From: JBMOOG01 sp049324535 | Lineage (GTDB): Bacteria > Pseudomonadota > Alphaproteobacteria > Rhodobacterales > Rhodobacteraceae | Assembly (NCBI GenBank): GCA_049324535.1 | Contig: JBMOOG010000023.1 | Location: 1-57,191 of the forward strand | Direction: 5' to 3' | Length of the DNA stretch: 57,191 nt | Shown: positions 15,949 through 24,120 of the stretch, in pieces | Position numbering within the stretch: the stretch's first letter is position 1 | Layout: the number at the start of each line of letters is the position of its first letter | Position numbers and translations under genes: made by a program | Notes under the pieces: model-generated | Databases searched by the model: none | Told to the model about the DNA's origin: nothing | What the model saw: the letters and a program-made list of their open reading frames with translations, nothing else

Positions 15949-17325
15949 ATGACGCTGAGCTTCGCCCCGGACGCGATCGAGACGTGGCCGCTGTCGCGCC
16001 TGCAGCCCTACGCGAGGAACGCGAAGGCGCATGGTGCGGATCAGGTCGCCAAGATCGCCGCCAGCATGGCCGAGTTCGGCTGGACCGTGCCCTGCCTCGT
16101 CGCCGAGGACGGGGAACTGATCGCGGGCCACGGGCGCGTGCTGGCCGCGACGCAGCTGGGGCTGCTTGAGGCACCGGTGATCGTGCTGGGGCACCTGACC
16201 GAGGCGCAGCGCCGGGCCTACCGGATCGCGGACAACAAGCTGACGGAACTCGGCACCTGGGACGAGGCGCTGCTGTCGGCGGAACTGAACGACCTGCTGG
16301 CCGAGGATTTCGACCTGTCGCTGGTGGGATTTTCCGACGGCGAGTTGGACAAGCTGCTGGCATACGTCGCGGAAGACGACGGTGAAGAAGGTCGCGCCGG
16401 GGGCTCCGTGCCGCCGGTGACCATCCCGGAACCTCCGCGCAATCCGGCGTCGCGCACCGGAGATCTCTGGATCCTTGGCGACCACCGCCTGCTGTGCGGC
16501 GACAGCACCAGCGCTGCCGACGTGCGCCGCCTGATGAACGGCCAGCGGGCGATCCTGTTCGCGACCGATCCGCCGTATCTCGTCGACTACGACGGCTCGA
16601 ACCATCCGACCCGCAACAAGGATTGGTCCGCGTCCTACGGCACGACCTGGGACGACAGTTCGCAGGGCGCGGAGCTCTACGACGGCTTCATTTCTGCCGC
16701 CGTGGCAGAGGCCATCGCCGAGGATGCGGCCTGGTATTGCTGGCACGCCTCGCGTCGCCAGGCGATGCTGGAAGCCTGCTGGGAAAAGGCCGGCGCCTTC
16801 GTGCACCAGCAGATCATCTGGGTGAAGGACAGGGGCGTTCTCACCCGGTCCCACTACCTCTGGAAGCACGAACCCTGCTTCATGGGCTGGCGCCGTCCGA
16901 ACCGCCCGCCGAAGGTCGCGGAGCAGACGTTGCCCTCGACGTGGGAGATGCCGTCCTTCGCCAAGGACGACCGGCCCGACCACCCGACGCCGAAACCGCT
17001 CGACGCCTTCGGCATCCCGATGCGCCAGCATGTTGCGCGGGGCGGGCTCTGCTACGAGCCGTTCTCGGGCTCCGGGTCGCAGATCATGGCGGGCGAGGCC
17101 AATGGCCGCCGCGTCTTCGCGATGGAGATCAGCCCGGCCTATGTCGATGTCGCCGTGGAACGCTGGCAGGCCGAGACCGGCAAGGACGCGATCCTCGATG
17201 GCGATGGTCGGACCTTCGCTGAGGTGAGGACCGAGCGGCTGGGCGACGACGCCGGGGCCCCAGCCGATATGACGGACACTGACGTCGCCCCCGAACCCGC
17301 GCGAAAGCGCAAGACCGCCGCGTGA
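15949..17325 (+). CDS. ParB-N domain DNA methyltransferase (458 aa)
   Basis: Residues 1-130 are a ParB/sulfiredoxin-like N-terminal domain (LQPYARNAKAHGADQVAKIA, LIAGHGRVLAA). A methyltransferase domain follows with DPPY at about 207-210 and FSGSGSQ near 372, so the catalytic motif precedes the SAM-binding motif (beta class). The product methylates adenine N6 or cytosine N4; the target cannot be read from the sequence. No restriction enzyme lies nearby, so it is an orphan, likely shielding phage DNA or controlling gene expression. The start at MTLSFAPDAI was chosen because ParB-N homology begins there. Confidence 0.9.
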   Translation: MTLSFAPDAIETWPLSRLQPYARNAKAHGADQVAKIAASMAEFGWTVPCLVAEDGELIAGHGRVLAATQLGLLEAPVIVLGHLTEAQRRAYRIADNKLTELGTWDEALLSAELNDLLAEDFDLSLVGFSDGELDKLLAYVAEDDGEEGRAGGSVPPVTIPEPPRNPASRTGDLWILGDHRLLCGDSTSAADVRRLMNGQRAILFATDPPYLVDYDGSNHPTRNKDWSASYGTTWDDSSQGAELYDGFISAAVAEAIAEDAAWYCWHASRRQAMLEACWEKAGAFVHQQIIWVKDRGVLTRSHYLWKHEPCFMGWRRPNRPPKVAEQTLPSTWEMPSFAKDDRPDHPTPKPLDAFGIPMRQHVARGGLCYEPFSGSGSQIMAGEANGRRVFAMEISPAYVDVAVERWQAETGKDAILDGDGRTFAEVRTERLGDDAGAPADMTDTDVAPEPARKRKTAA

Positions 17326-17326
17326 C

Positions 17327-18508
17327 ATGCATGACCTGGCTTTACCTTCCTCCGGACGCGTTTCCGGAGACGCAGACGCATGCCTCTTCGGCCTCTCCCT
17401 CTGCTCCGGCGCGGGCGGGCTCGATCTCGGGCTCGCCATCGCCATCCCCGGATATCGTGCTGTGGGCCATGTCGAACGGGAGACCTACGCCGCAGCCACT
17501 CTCGTGGCGCGGATGGAAGACGCGTCCCTGGATCAGGCTGTTGTCTGGGACGATGTTGCCACCTTCGACGGCCGCCCGTGGCGTGGCGCGGTGGACATCG
17601 TCACTGCGGGCTATCCGTGCCAGCCGTTCTCCGTCGCGGGCAAGCGCCGGGGTGCGGATGACCCGCGCCACCTCTGGCCGCATGTCGCCCGCATCATCAG
17701 CGAGGTCGAGCCGCCCTTCGTCTTCCTCGAAAATGTCGCCCATCATCTCCGCCTCGGCTTCCCCGAAGTCGCCGCAGGAATGGTCGGCATGGGCTACAAA
17801 CTTGCGGCAGGCCTCTTCACGGCGGCGGAGGTCGGCGCGCCCCACAAACGCGAACGGCTCTTCATCCTCGCTGTCCGCGAGAGCGACGAGCTGGCCGACC
17901 CCGCGCGCCTGCTCTGGCACCCGGTCGAGTGGCGGGAACCGGACGGAACTGCTGCGGCTCTGGCCGACGCCGAGGGCCAGCGCCAACGAGAACCGGCAGA
18001 CGAAACCGACGCCGTCGCAGGAAGCAGGCCAGCACGGCATGAACCTGACGACGACGGCTGCGATGTGGCCGACGCCGCAGATCGACAGCTTCCGCAGCCG
18101 GGGTGGCGAGCGGCGCGACGAGAAGGGTCTGGACCGGATGGCGCGGGACTGGCCGACGCCGATGGCGAACGACGGCTGCAAGCCGAGCGCGGGCAACCGC
18201 CGGAAGGCCGACCTGACCCATGCAGCCGGGATGTGGATGACGCCGACGGCGCGGGATCACAAGGATGGGGCGACGAGCTTGGCGAACACTCCGGTGAACG
18301 GCCTGCTTGGCCGCCAGGTCCTGGTGACGCCAATGGCTGGGAGCGATACCTCCGAGCCGCGCCGGACCTTGAACCCGCTGTTCGTCGAGGCGCTGATGGG
18401 TTGGCCCACCGGGTGGACCGGCTTCGCCTCTGTGGCAACGGCGTGGTTCCGCTGGTTGCGGCGCATGCGCTGCGAACTCTCGCGGCTGAACTGCTGGCCG
18501 ATGGATGA
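17327..18508 (+). CDS. DNA cytosine-C5 methyltransferase (393 aa in this frame)
   Basis: All core motifs are present: FGLSLCSGAGGLDLGL (motif I, SAM binding), GYPCQPFSVAG with catalytic C98 (IV), FVFLENVAHH (VI), HKRERLFIL (VIII) and RLCGNGVVPLVAAHALRTL (X). The region between VIII and X, normally the target recognition domain, is an Asp/Ala/Gly/Arg-rich stretch of low complexity in this frame. Over that region the overlapping frame looks more protein-like and has stronger G/C at third positions (see 17892-18521). The full protein may therefore need a frameshift. No partner endonuclease is seen. Confidence 0.85.
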   Translation: MHDLALPSSGRVSGDADACLFGLSLCSGAGGLDLGLAIAIPGYRAVGHVERETYAAATLVARMEDASLDQAVVWDDVATFDGRPWRGAVDIVTAGYPCQPFSVAGKRRGADDPRHLWPHVARIISEVEPPFVFLENVAHHLRLGFPEVAAGMVGMGYKLAAGLFTAAEVGAPHKRERLFILAVRESDELADPARLLWHPVEWREPDGTAAALADAEGQRQREPADETDAVAGSRPARHEPDDDGCDVADAADRQLPQPGWRAARREGSGPDGAGLADADGERRLQAERGQPPEGRPDPCSRDVDDADGAGSQGWGDELGEHSGERPAWPPGPGDANGWERYLRAAPDLEPAVRRGADGLAHRVDRLRLCGNGVVPLVAAHALRTLAAELLADG

Positions 18509-18521
18509 GGGGGCGGCATGA
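17892..18521 (+). other. Second coding frame inside the cytosine methyltransferase gene (WPTP-repeat region)
   Basis: In the overlapping frame this stretch contains WPTP or MTP repeats (SWPTPRAC, RLWPTPRAS, AAMWPTPQIDSF, RDWPTPMAND, WMTPTARDHKDG) and then LNPLFVEALMGWPTGWTGF and a terminal RRMRCELSRL. I recall the same pattern as the C-terminal part of phage methyltransferase-type proteins. Third positions here are almost all G or C in this frame, as expected for real coding in this genome. An internal ATG at 18039 would give 160 residues. It could be reached by a frameshift from the methyltransferase or by internal initiation. Confidence 0.55.
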
Positions 18522-18742
18522 AGCAGTCCCGCCTCATGTCGCTGGTCGAGTCCATCGCCAACGTCGTCGTCGGCTACGGCGTTGCCGTCGTCACGCAGAT
18601 CCTGATCTTCCCGGTCTTCGGGCTGCACACGACGCTGGCGCAGAACCTGAAGATGGGCGCGGTGTTCACGGTGGTGAGCATCGCGCGGTCCTACGTCCTG
18701 CGGCGGGTGTTCGAGGCGATCCGGATGCGGAGCGCCAAATGA
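18518..18742 (+). CDS. DUF7220-like small membrane protein (74 aa)
   Basis: A short protein with two hydrophobic segments, ANVVVGYGVAVVTQILIFPV and KMGAVFTVVSIARSYVL, linked by a short loop and ending in basic residues. I recall this family (DUF7220) as a frequent neighbour of phage cytosine methyltransferases. It starts 9 nt after the methyltransferase stop in one frame and overlaps the stop of the other frame by 4 nt. It ends just before a strong hairpin. Its function is unknown; the inner membrane is the likely place. Confidence 0.75.
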   Translation: MKQSRLMSLVESIANVVVGYGVAVVTQILIFPVFGLHTTLAQNLKMGAVFTVVSIARSYVLRRVFEAIRMRSAK

Positions 18743-18746
18743 TCGA

Positions 18747-18769
18747 CCGCCGTCCCGGAGGGACGGCGG
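18747..18769. terminator. Hairpin terminator between converging genes
   Basis: CCGCCGTCCC and GGGACGGCGG form a perfect 10-bp stem with a GGA loop, followed by CATCAGCTTTT. It lies between a plus-strand stop (18742) and a minus-strand stop (18796), so it may end transcription from both sides. Confidence 0.7.
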
Positions 18770-18795
18770 CCATCAGCTTTTCGGGGTCCGGTGCG

Positions 18796-19314
18796 TCAGG
18801 CGGCGGGGAGTCTGTACACGCGCCCGCGCCCCTCGACCTTTTCGGAGGTGACCTCGAGCCCGAGCTTCTTCTTCAGCGCGCCGGACATGGCGCCGCGCAC
18901 CGTGTGCGACTGCCAGCCCGTTTGGGCGACGATCTCGTCGATGGTCGCGCCGCCCTCTGCGCGGAGCATCTCGATCAGGGTTTCCTGCTTGGTGCCCTTC
19001 CGGCGCTGGACCGGGGCGGTCGGCGCTTCCGCCGGCGGCGTCTCGTCCTGCTCGTCCGTGATCCCGAGGGTGCTGTAGGCCAGCGGGGTGGCACGCAGAG
19101 TGATCGGGCCGCGCTCCTCGTCGTGCCGCCAGACGGTATTGAGGTCCGTGGCGGCGATTTCCTCGATCAGGCCCTGCTTCAGGAGGCTCTTGCAGACGTT
19201 GCCGACGGCGCCGCCCTTGAGGCTGGCGGTGACAGGGAAGACTGCCCCGTCCTCGCGCGCGCAGGCGGTGGACAGGATAACGGCTTGGGCGTCGGAAAGC
19301 TGAATCTGGGTCAT
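18796..19314 (-). CDS. DUF3489 family protein (172 aa)
   Basis: Starts MTQIQLSDAQAVILSTACA. The C-terminal 60 residues form the DUF3489 pattern, a winged-helix-like fold: KQETLIEMLRAEGGATIDEI, then QTGWQSHTVRGAMSGALKKK and GRGRVYRLP. The N-terminal half (ACAREDGAVFPVTASLKGGA) looks like a second helical DNA-binding part. It faces against the late and early operons, so it may repress one of them, but this is only an inference from orientation and the DNA-binding fold. Confidence 0.8.
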   Translation of the reverse strand: MTQIQLSDAQAVILSTACAREDGAVFPVTASLKGGAVGNVCKSLLKQGLIEEIAATDLNTVWRHDEERGPITLRATPLAYSTLGITDEQDETPPAEAPTAPVQRRKGTKQETLIEMLRAEGGATIDEIVAQTGWQSHTVRGAMSGALKKKLGLEVTSEKVEGRGRVYRLPAA

Positions 19315-19392
19315 GGGGTCGTCTCCGTATTCGGGCCCGCGACATGCGGCGCCTTCTACGACCCCGAGCCGCGCAGGTCGCGCGGCGGGAGT

Positions 19393-19407
19393 TCCGGCAG
19401 TGCCGGA
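19393..19407. repeat. 15-bp palindrome TCCGGCA-G-TGCCGGA
   Basis: It lies just after the 90-aa minus-strand gene and upstream of the DUF3489 gene, so it could be an RNA hairpin in the shared transcript or an operator. Confidence 0.4.
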
Positions 19408-19409
19408 GA

Positions 19410-19682
19410 TCAGCGGGCGTGTTCGCCCTCGCCGAAGGCGCTGTCGGTGATGCGCTTCAGGAGGCAGGCGTAGTGTTCGAGAGTGCCGACCATGGCCCAG
19501 CCCGCCTCGTCGGGAGCGCAGTTGAAATGGTCGTCGCTGAGCGCCTGCAGGCGGGCGAGCATCTGGTCGATCTCGGCCTTCTTGCCGATGAAGGCGTTCA
19601 GCGCGGCTTCCTTGTTCCGGCACGCCTTCTCGGCGCGGAGTTCGTGGCGCGGGGTGGTGATCGGGTTCAGGCGGGTGGTCAT
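19410..19682 (-). CDS. Small helical phage protein (90 aa)
   Basis: Starts MTTRLNPITTPRHELRAEKA with GGAG nine nucleotides upstream. It is mostly charged helix (RNKEAALNAFIGKKAEIDQM) with a second helix (LEHYACLLKRITDS) near the C-terminus, which suggests a coiled coil or a small regulator. No family recognised. It is divergent from the terminase genes and shares the interval 19683-19793 with them, where a possible operator lies. Confidence 0.65.
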   Translation of the reverse strand: MTTRLNPITTPRHELRAEKACRNKEAALNAFIGKKAEIDQMLARLQALSDDHFNCAPDEAGWAMVGTLEHYACLLKRITDSAFGEGEHAR

Positions 19683-19743
19683 CGTGGTGGCTCCGTGGTG
19701 AGTTGCATCGCTTCGTTGGAGTGACGTTCGCTCCGCTGGCGAG

Positions 19744-19762
19744 GCTTATCAACTCGATAAGC
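19744..19762. promoter_or_regulatory. Inverted repeat GCTTATC-AACTC-GATAAGC between divergent genes
   Basis: A perfect 7-bp inverted repeat with a 5-bp spacer, 32 nt before the small terminase start and 62 nt before the divergent minus-strand gene. Its position and AT-rich arms suit an operator for late gene control. Confidence 0.55.
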
Positions 19763-19793
19763 ACATGATCTTGAATGATAGTCGGAGCCGTCG

Positions 19794-20390
19794 ATGCAGG
19801 GCATGAGCGAGCGCCAGTACGCCGCGCATGTCGGGCTGTCGCGGGGCGCGATCCAGAAGGCGAAGACGGCCGAGCGGCTGGTCCTCTATCCCGACGGGAG
19901 CATCAACGCGGCCGCCAGCGACGCGCGGCGGGCGGAAACGACGGACCCGTCCAAGACCCGCAAGCCGCCCGCGCCGAAGCTGAAGCCTGTCCCCGAGGCG
20001 GCGGTCGCCGCCGTCGGCGACACGCTGCGCGAACAGGGGCTGGCTGTTCCGGCGGTGGGCGGCGGCACGACCTTCCTGCAGGCGAAGACCGCGAACGAGG
20101 TGCTGAAGGCGCAGGAACGGCGCATCCGGCTCCAGAAGCTGAAGGGAGAGTTGATCGAGCGGGCCCGCGCGCTGGCGCTGGTGTTCCGGCTGGCGCGGGA
20201 GGAACGGGACGCATGGGTGACCTGGCCTGCGCGCGCCGCCGCGCTGATGGCGGCCGAACTCTCGGCCTCGTGCAGCGAGGCGACGGGCCAGCAGATTACC
20301 GTGGAGCCAGCCGCGATGCAGAAGGTGCTATCGAGTCATGTACGCGCCCACCTCGACGAACTCGCCGAGGTCCGGCCCGACTTCCGGTGA
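19794..20390 (+). CDS. Terminase small subunit, Nu1-like (198 aa)
   Basis: The N-terminus is a winged helix-turn-helix (MSERQYAAHVGLSRGAIQKA), as in lambda Nu1, followed by a basic Pro/Lys linker (TRKPPAPKLKPVPEA) and a C-terminal helical part. The small subunit recognises the packaging start on phage DNA and recruits the large subunit. It overlaps the large-subunit gene by 53 nt in another frame. No strong ribosome site precedes 19794; a start four codons later (MSERQ) is also possible. Confidence 0.85.
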   Translation: MQGMSERQYAAHVGLSRGAIQKAKTAERLVLYPDGSINAAASDARRAETTDPSKTRKPPAPKLKPVPEAAVAAVGDTLREQGLAVPAVGGGTTFLQAKTANEVLKAQERRIRLQKLKGELIERARALALVFRLAREERDAWVTWPARAAALMAAELSASCSEATGQQITVEPAAMQKVLSSHVRAHLDELAEVRPDFR

Positions 20391-22341
20391 TGATGATGGC
20401 CTGACCGACTTCGACGGCGCGGGCGAGATCCTGCGCGCCTGGGGCAGCGGGCTGCGGCCCGACCCGGACCTGACCGTCTCGGAATGGGCGGACCGGCACC
20501 GGATGCTCTCGGGCCGCGCCTCGGCCGAGCCGGGGCGCTATCGCACGGTGCGCACGCCCTACATGCGCGAGATCATGGACCGGCTGTCGCCCGGCGATCC
20601 CACCCAGCGGGTCGTGTTCATGAAGGCCGCGCAGGTCGGTGCGACCGAGGCCGGCAACAACTGGATCGGGTTCGCCATCCACCAGGCGCCGGGCCCGATG
20701 CTGGCGGTCCAGCCGACCGTGGAGCTGGCCAAGCGCAACTCGCGCCAGCGGATCGACCCGCTGATCGACGAGAGCCCCGAGCTGCGGGAGCGGGTGAAGC
20801 CCGCCCGGTCGCGCGACGCGGGCAACACCATGCTGTCGAAGGAATTCGCGGGCGGCATCCTGATCATGACCGGCGCGAACTCGGCGGTCGGGCTGCGGTC
20901 CACCCCGGCGCGCTACATCTTTCTCGACGAGGTCGACGCCTATCCCGCCTCGGCCGACGAGGAAGGCGACCCGGTCACGCTGGCCGAGGCGCGGTCGCTG
21001 ACCTTCGCCCATCGGCGCAAGGTGCTGCTGGTGTCGACGCCCACCATCCGGGGGCTGAGCCGGATCGAGCGCGAATACGAGGCGAGCGACCAGCGCCGGT
21101 ACTTCGTGCCATGCCCGCACTGCGGGGCGATGCAGTGGCTGAAGTTCGATCGGCTGCGCTGGCAGAAGGGCCGCCCGGAGACGGCGGAATATCACTGCGA
21201 GGGCTGCGACGCGGCAATCGCGGAGCACCACAAGACGGCGATGTTGGAGGGCGGCGAATGGCGGGCGACGGCCACGGCCGCCGATCCGACCACGGTCGGG
21301 TATCACCTCTCGGCGCTCTATTCGCCGATCGGCTGGCTGAGCTGGGAGAGGATCGTGCGGGCCTGGGACGCGGCACAAGGGTCGGACGAGGCGATCAAGG
21401 CGTTCCGCAACACGATCCTCGGCGAGACCTGGGTCGAGACCGGGGAAGCGCCGGACTGGCAGCGGCTCTATGACCGGCGCGAGCGATGGACATCCGGCAC
21501 GGTGCCAGCGGGCGGGCTGTTCCTCACCGCCGGGGCCGATGTGCAGAAGGACCGGATCGAGGTCGATGTCTGGGCCTGGGGGCGCGGGCTGGAAAGCTGG
21601 CTCGTCGATCATGTCGTCATCGAGGGTGGGCCGGATCGGCATGACGCCTGGTCGGAACTGACGGCGCTGCTGGATCGAAGCTGGCCGCATGAACGCGGCG
21701 CGCATCTGCGGATCGCGCGGCTGGCCATCGACACGGGCTACGAGGCCCCGGCGGTCTATTCCTGGTCGCGGGCGCAAGGCTTCGCGCAGGTGTCGCCGGT
21801 GAAGGGTGTCGAGGGGTTCAACCGCTCGAGCCCGGTGTCGGGCCCAACCTTCGTCGACGCGACAGAGGGCGGCAAACGCCTCCGGCGCGGGGCGCGGCTC
21901 TGGACCGTGGCGGTCTCGACCTTCAAGGCCGAGACCTACCGCTTTCTGCGGTTGGCGCGCCCGACCGAGGAGGAGATGGCCGACGGGGCGGCATTTCCGC
22001 CCGGCTCGGTGCACTTGCCGCACTGGGTCGAGAACGAATGGCTCAAGCAGTTCGTGGCCGAGCAACTGGTGACGGTGCGCACCAAGCGCGGCTTCGCCCG
22101 GCTGGAATGGCAGAAGCTGCGCGAACGCAACGAGGCGCTGGATTGCCGGGTCTACGCCCGCGCCGCCGCCTGGATCGCGGGCGCTGACCGCTGGCCCGAC
22201 GAGAAATGGCGCGACCTCGAGGATCAGCTCGGGGCCGCCCCCACCGACACCGATCCCGCCGGGCAGATCAACAGGCCGGGGCAGGCCCCGCAGGGCAAGC
22301 GCCGCTCCGACTGGCTCGGGCGGCGTGGAGGATGGTTCTGA
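20338..22341 (+). CDS. Terminase large subunit, lambda GpA-type (667 aa)
   Basis: Length and pattern match lambda gpA. An ATPase half holds MKAAQVGATEAGNNWIG near residue 95 and the Walker B-like FLDEVDAY near 194; STPTIRG follows. A zinc-ribbon-like C-x2-C pair (VPCPHCGAMQ; CEGCDA) lies at about 260-290, and a nuclease half begins at TAGADVQKDRIE near 398. It cuts concatemers and drives DNA into the prohead. The ATG at 20338 lies inside the small-subunit gene, and no later in-frame start is suitable, so the overlap is real. Confidence 0.95.
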   Translation: MYAPTSTNSPRSGPTSGDDDGLTDFDGAGEILRAWGSGLRPDPDLTVSEWADRHRMLSGRASAEPGRYRTVRTPYMREIMDRLSPGDPTQRVVFMKAAQVGATEAGNNWIGFAIHQAPGPMLAVQPTVELAKRNSRQRIDPLIDESPELRERVKPARSRDAGNTMLSKEFAGGILIMTGANSAVGLRSTPARYIFLDEVDAYPASADEEGDPVTLAEARSLTFAHRRKVLLVSTPTIRGLSRIEREYEASDQRRYFVPCPHCGAMQWLKFDRLRWQKGRPETAEYHCEGCDAAIAEHHKTAMLEGGEWRATATAADPTTVGYHLSALYSPIGWLSWERIVRAWDAAQGSDEAIKAFRNTILGETWVETGEAPDWQRLYDRRERWTSGTVPAGGLFLTAGADVQKDRIEVDVWAWGRGLESWLVDHVVIEGGPDRHDAWSELTALLDRSWPHERGAHLRIARLAIDTGYEAPAVYSWSRAQGFAQVSPVKGVEGFNRSSPVSGPTFVDATEGGKRLRRGARLWTVAVSTFKAETYRFLRLARPTEEEMADGAAFPPGSVHLPHWVENEWLKQFVAEQLVTVRTKRGFARLEWQKLRERNEALDCRVYARAAAWIAGADRWPDEKWRDLEDQLGAAPTDTDPAGQINRPGQAPQGKRRSDWLGRRGGWF

Positions 22342-22343
22342 AC

Positions 22344-22553
22344 ATGACCGACTGGACGGAAACCGAGCTCTCGGCGCTGCGCCGGGCCTATGCCAGCGGC
22401 ACGACCCGGGTCAGCTATGACGGCAAGTCCGTCGACTACGGTTCGGCCGAGGACCTGCTCGCCCGCATCCGCACCATCGAACGCGCCATCGCCGGGACCA
22501 CTCGACCGCTGCCCGTGGCCGGGCTCGCGGGATTTTCGCGCGGGGACCGGTGA
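22344..22553 (+). CDS. Head-tail joining protein, gpW-like (69 aa)
   Basis: A short protein MTDWTETELSALRRAYASGT with a gpW pattern: a helix, a short beta hairpin (TRVSYDGKSVDYGS) and a second helix (LLARIRTIERAIAG). gpW plugs the portal after packaging. It lies between terminase and portal exactly as in lambda-like genomes, 2 nt after the terminase stop, and overlaps the portal start. Confidence 0.88.
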   Translation: MTDWTETELSALRRAYASGTTRVSYDGKSVDYGSAEDLLARIRTIERAIAGTTRPLPVAGLAGFSRGDR

Positions 22554-24115
22554 TGTCGGCGACCTGGTTCGACCACGCCATCGCGACCGTAGCCCCGCGC
22601 ATGGCGGCCCGCCGCGTGATGGCGCGTCAGGCCTTCGAGACCCTGTCGCGGGGCTATGACGGCGCCGCGCGTGGGCGACGGACCGAGGGCTGGCGCGCGC
22701 CGGGGTCCTCCGCCGACACCGAGATCGGCGTGGCCGGGGCGCTCCTGCGCGACCGGATGCGGGATCTCGTGCGCAACAACCCGCATGCGGCGAAGGCTGT
22801 GGCGGTGCTGGTGAACAACATCATTGGCGCCGGCATCATGCCGCGCGCCGCCAGTGGCGACGACACGCTGGACCGCAAGGTCGACGCGCTGTTCGAGCGC
22901 TGGACGGCGGAGTGCGACGCCGATGGCCAGCTCGACTTCTACGGGCTGCAGACGCTGATCTGCCGCGAGATGGTCGAGGCGGGCGAAGTCCTGGTCCGTC
23001 GAAGGCTGCGGCGGACAAGCGACGGTCTTCCAGTGCCGCTGCAGCTGCAGGTGCTGGAGGCCGACTTCCTCGACGCGACCAAGTCCGGCGTCCTCGGCGC
23101 AGGGCGACTGGTGCAGGGGATCGAGTTCGACCCGGTCGGCAAGCGCCGGGCCTACTGGCTCCATGCCGAACATCCGGGCGACGCCTACGGGGCCTTGCAG
23201 AACGGGTTGCAGAGCCGCCCGGTGCCAGCGACCGAGATCGCCCATGTCTACGAGAAGCAGCGCACGCAGGCGCGCGGCGTTCCCTGGGGCGCGCCGGTGA
23301 TCCGCAGCTTGCGCGATCTCGATGATTACGAGGTGGCCGAACTCGTCCGCAAGAAAACCGAGGCCTGCGTCACCGCCATCGTGTTCGGCGACGACGAGGC
23401 CCAGCAGGGCATCGCGCCCTCGGTGGTCGATGCCGACGGCAACCGGGTGGAACAGTTCGAACCGGGGCTGATCGCCTATGCGCGCGGCGGCAAGGACATC
23501 CGCTTCAACCAGCCCTCCGCCACCGGCGGCTACGGCGAATACAAGCGAGCGAGCCTGCACACGATCTCGGCGGGCTTCCGGGTGCCCTACGAGCTGCTGA
23601 CGGGGGACCTGTCCCAGGTGAACTATTCCTCGATCCGGGCGGGGCTCGTGGAGTTCCGCCGCCAGATCGACGCGGTGCAGTGGCAGCTCTTCATCCCGAT
23701 GTTCTGCGCCCCGGTCTGGCGCTGGTTCACCGAGGCCGCATGGGCGGCAGGGCGCATCCCGACGCCGGACGTGCCGGTCGAATGGTCGCCGCCGAAGTTC
23801 GAGGCGGTCGATCCGCAGAAGGACGCGATGGCGAACCTGCTGTCGATCCGCTCCGGCACCATGACGCTGGCAGAGGTGATCGCGCGGCAGGGCCGCAATC
23901 CCGACGCGGTGCTGGCCGAGATCGCCGCGACCAACGCCAAGCTCGACGCGCTGGGGCTGGTGCTCGACAGCGATCCGCGTCGTGTCACCAAGACTGGCAG
24001 CGCGCAGGGCAGCGATCCGGCGACCGATCCGGCCGCGGACGAACCGGACACCGACGACCCGGCCGCCGACGCGGACACCGACCCGGCGCAAGCAGACGCC
24101 GACCAACAGGACTGA
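22553..24115 (+). CDS. Portal protein, lambda gpB family (520 aa)
   Basis: The sequence shows the lambda-type portal pattern: RDLVRNNPHAAKAVAVLVNN near residue 65, then GEVLVRRRL, FRVPYELLTGDLSQVNYSS and IFIPMF-like aromatic stretches. The dodecameric portal is the channel for DNA entry and the head-tail connection. The ATG at 22553 overlaps the gpW stop; a GTG one codon earlier is the other option. The C-terminal 50 residues are an Asp/Ala/Thr-rich disordered tail that differs from the globular body. Confidence 0.93.
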   Translation: MSATWFDHAIATVAPRMAARRVMARQAFETLSRGYDGAARGRRTEGWRAPGSSADTEIGVAGALLRDRMRDLVRNNPHAAKAVAVLVNNIIGAGIMPRAASGDDTLDRKVDALFERWTAECDADGQLDFYGLQTLICREMVEAGEVLVRRRLRRTSDGLPVPLQLQVLEADFLDATKSGVLGAGRLVQGIEFDPVGKRRAYWLHAEHPGDAYGALQNGLQSRPVPATEIAHVYEKQRTQARGVPWGAPVIRSLRDLDDYEVAELVRKKTEACVTAIVFGDDEAQQGIAPSVVDADGNRVEQFEPGLIAYARGGKDIRFNQPSATGGYGEYKRASLHTISAGFRVPYELLTGDLSQVNYSSIRAGLVEFRRQIDAVQWQLFIPMFCAPVWRWFTEAAWAAGRIPTPDVPVEWSPPKFEAVDPQKDAMANLLSIRSGTMTLAEVIARQGRNPDAVLAEIAATNAKLDALGLVLDSDPRRVTKTGSAQGSDPATDPAADEPDTDDPAADADTDPAQADADQQD

Positions 24116-24120
24116 CCTTC

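Noticed and set aside
15073..17445. 790-codon open frame on the minus strand
   Set aside because: It spans the methyltransferase gene and a noncoding gap and has no recognisable domain.
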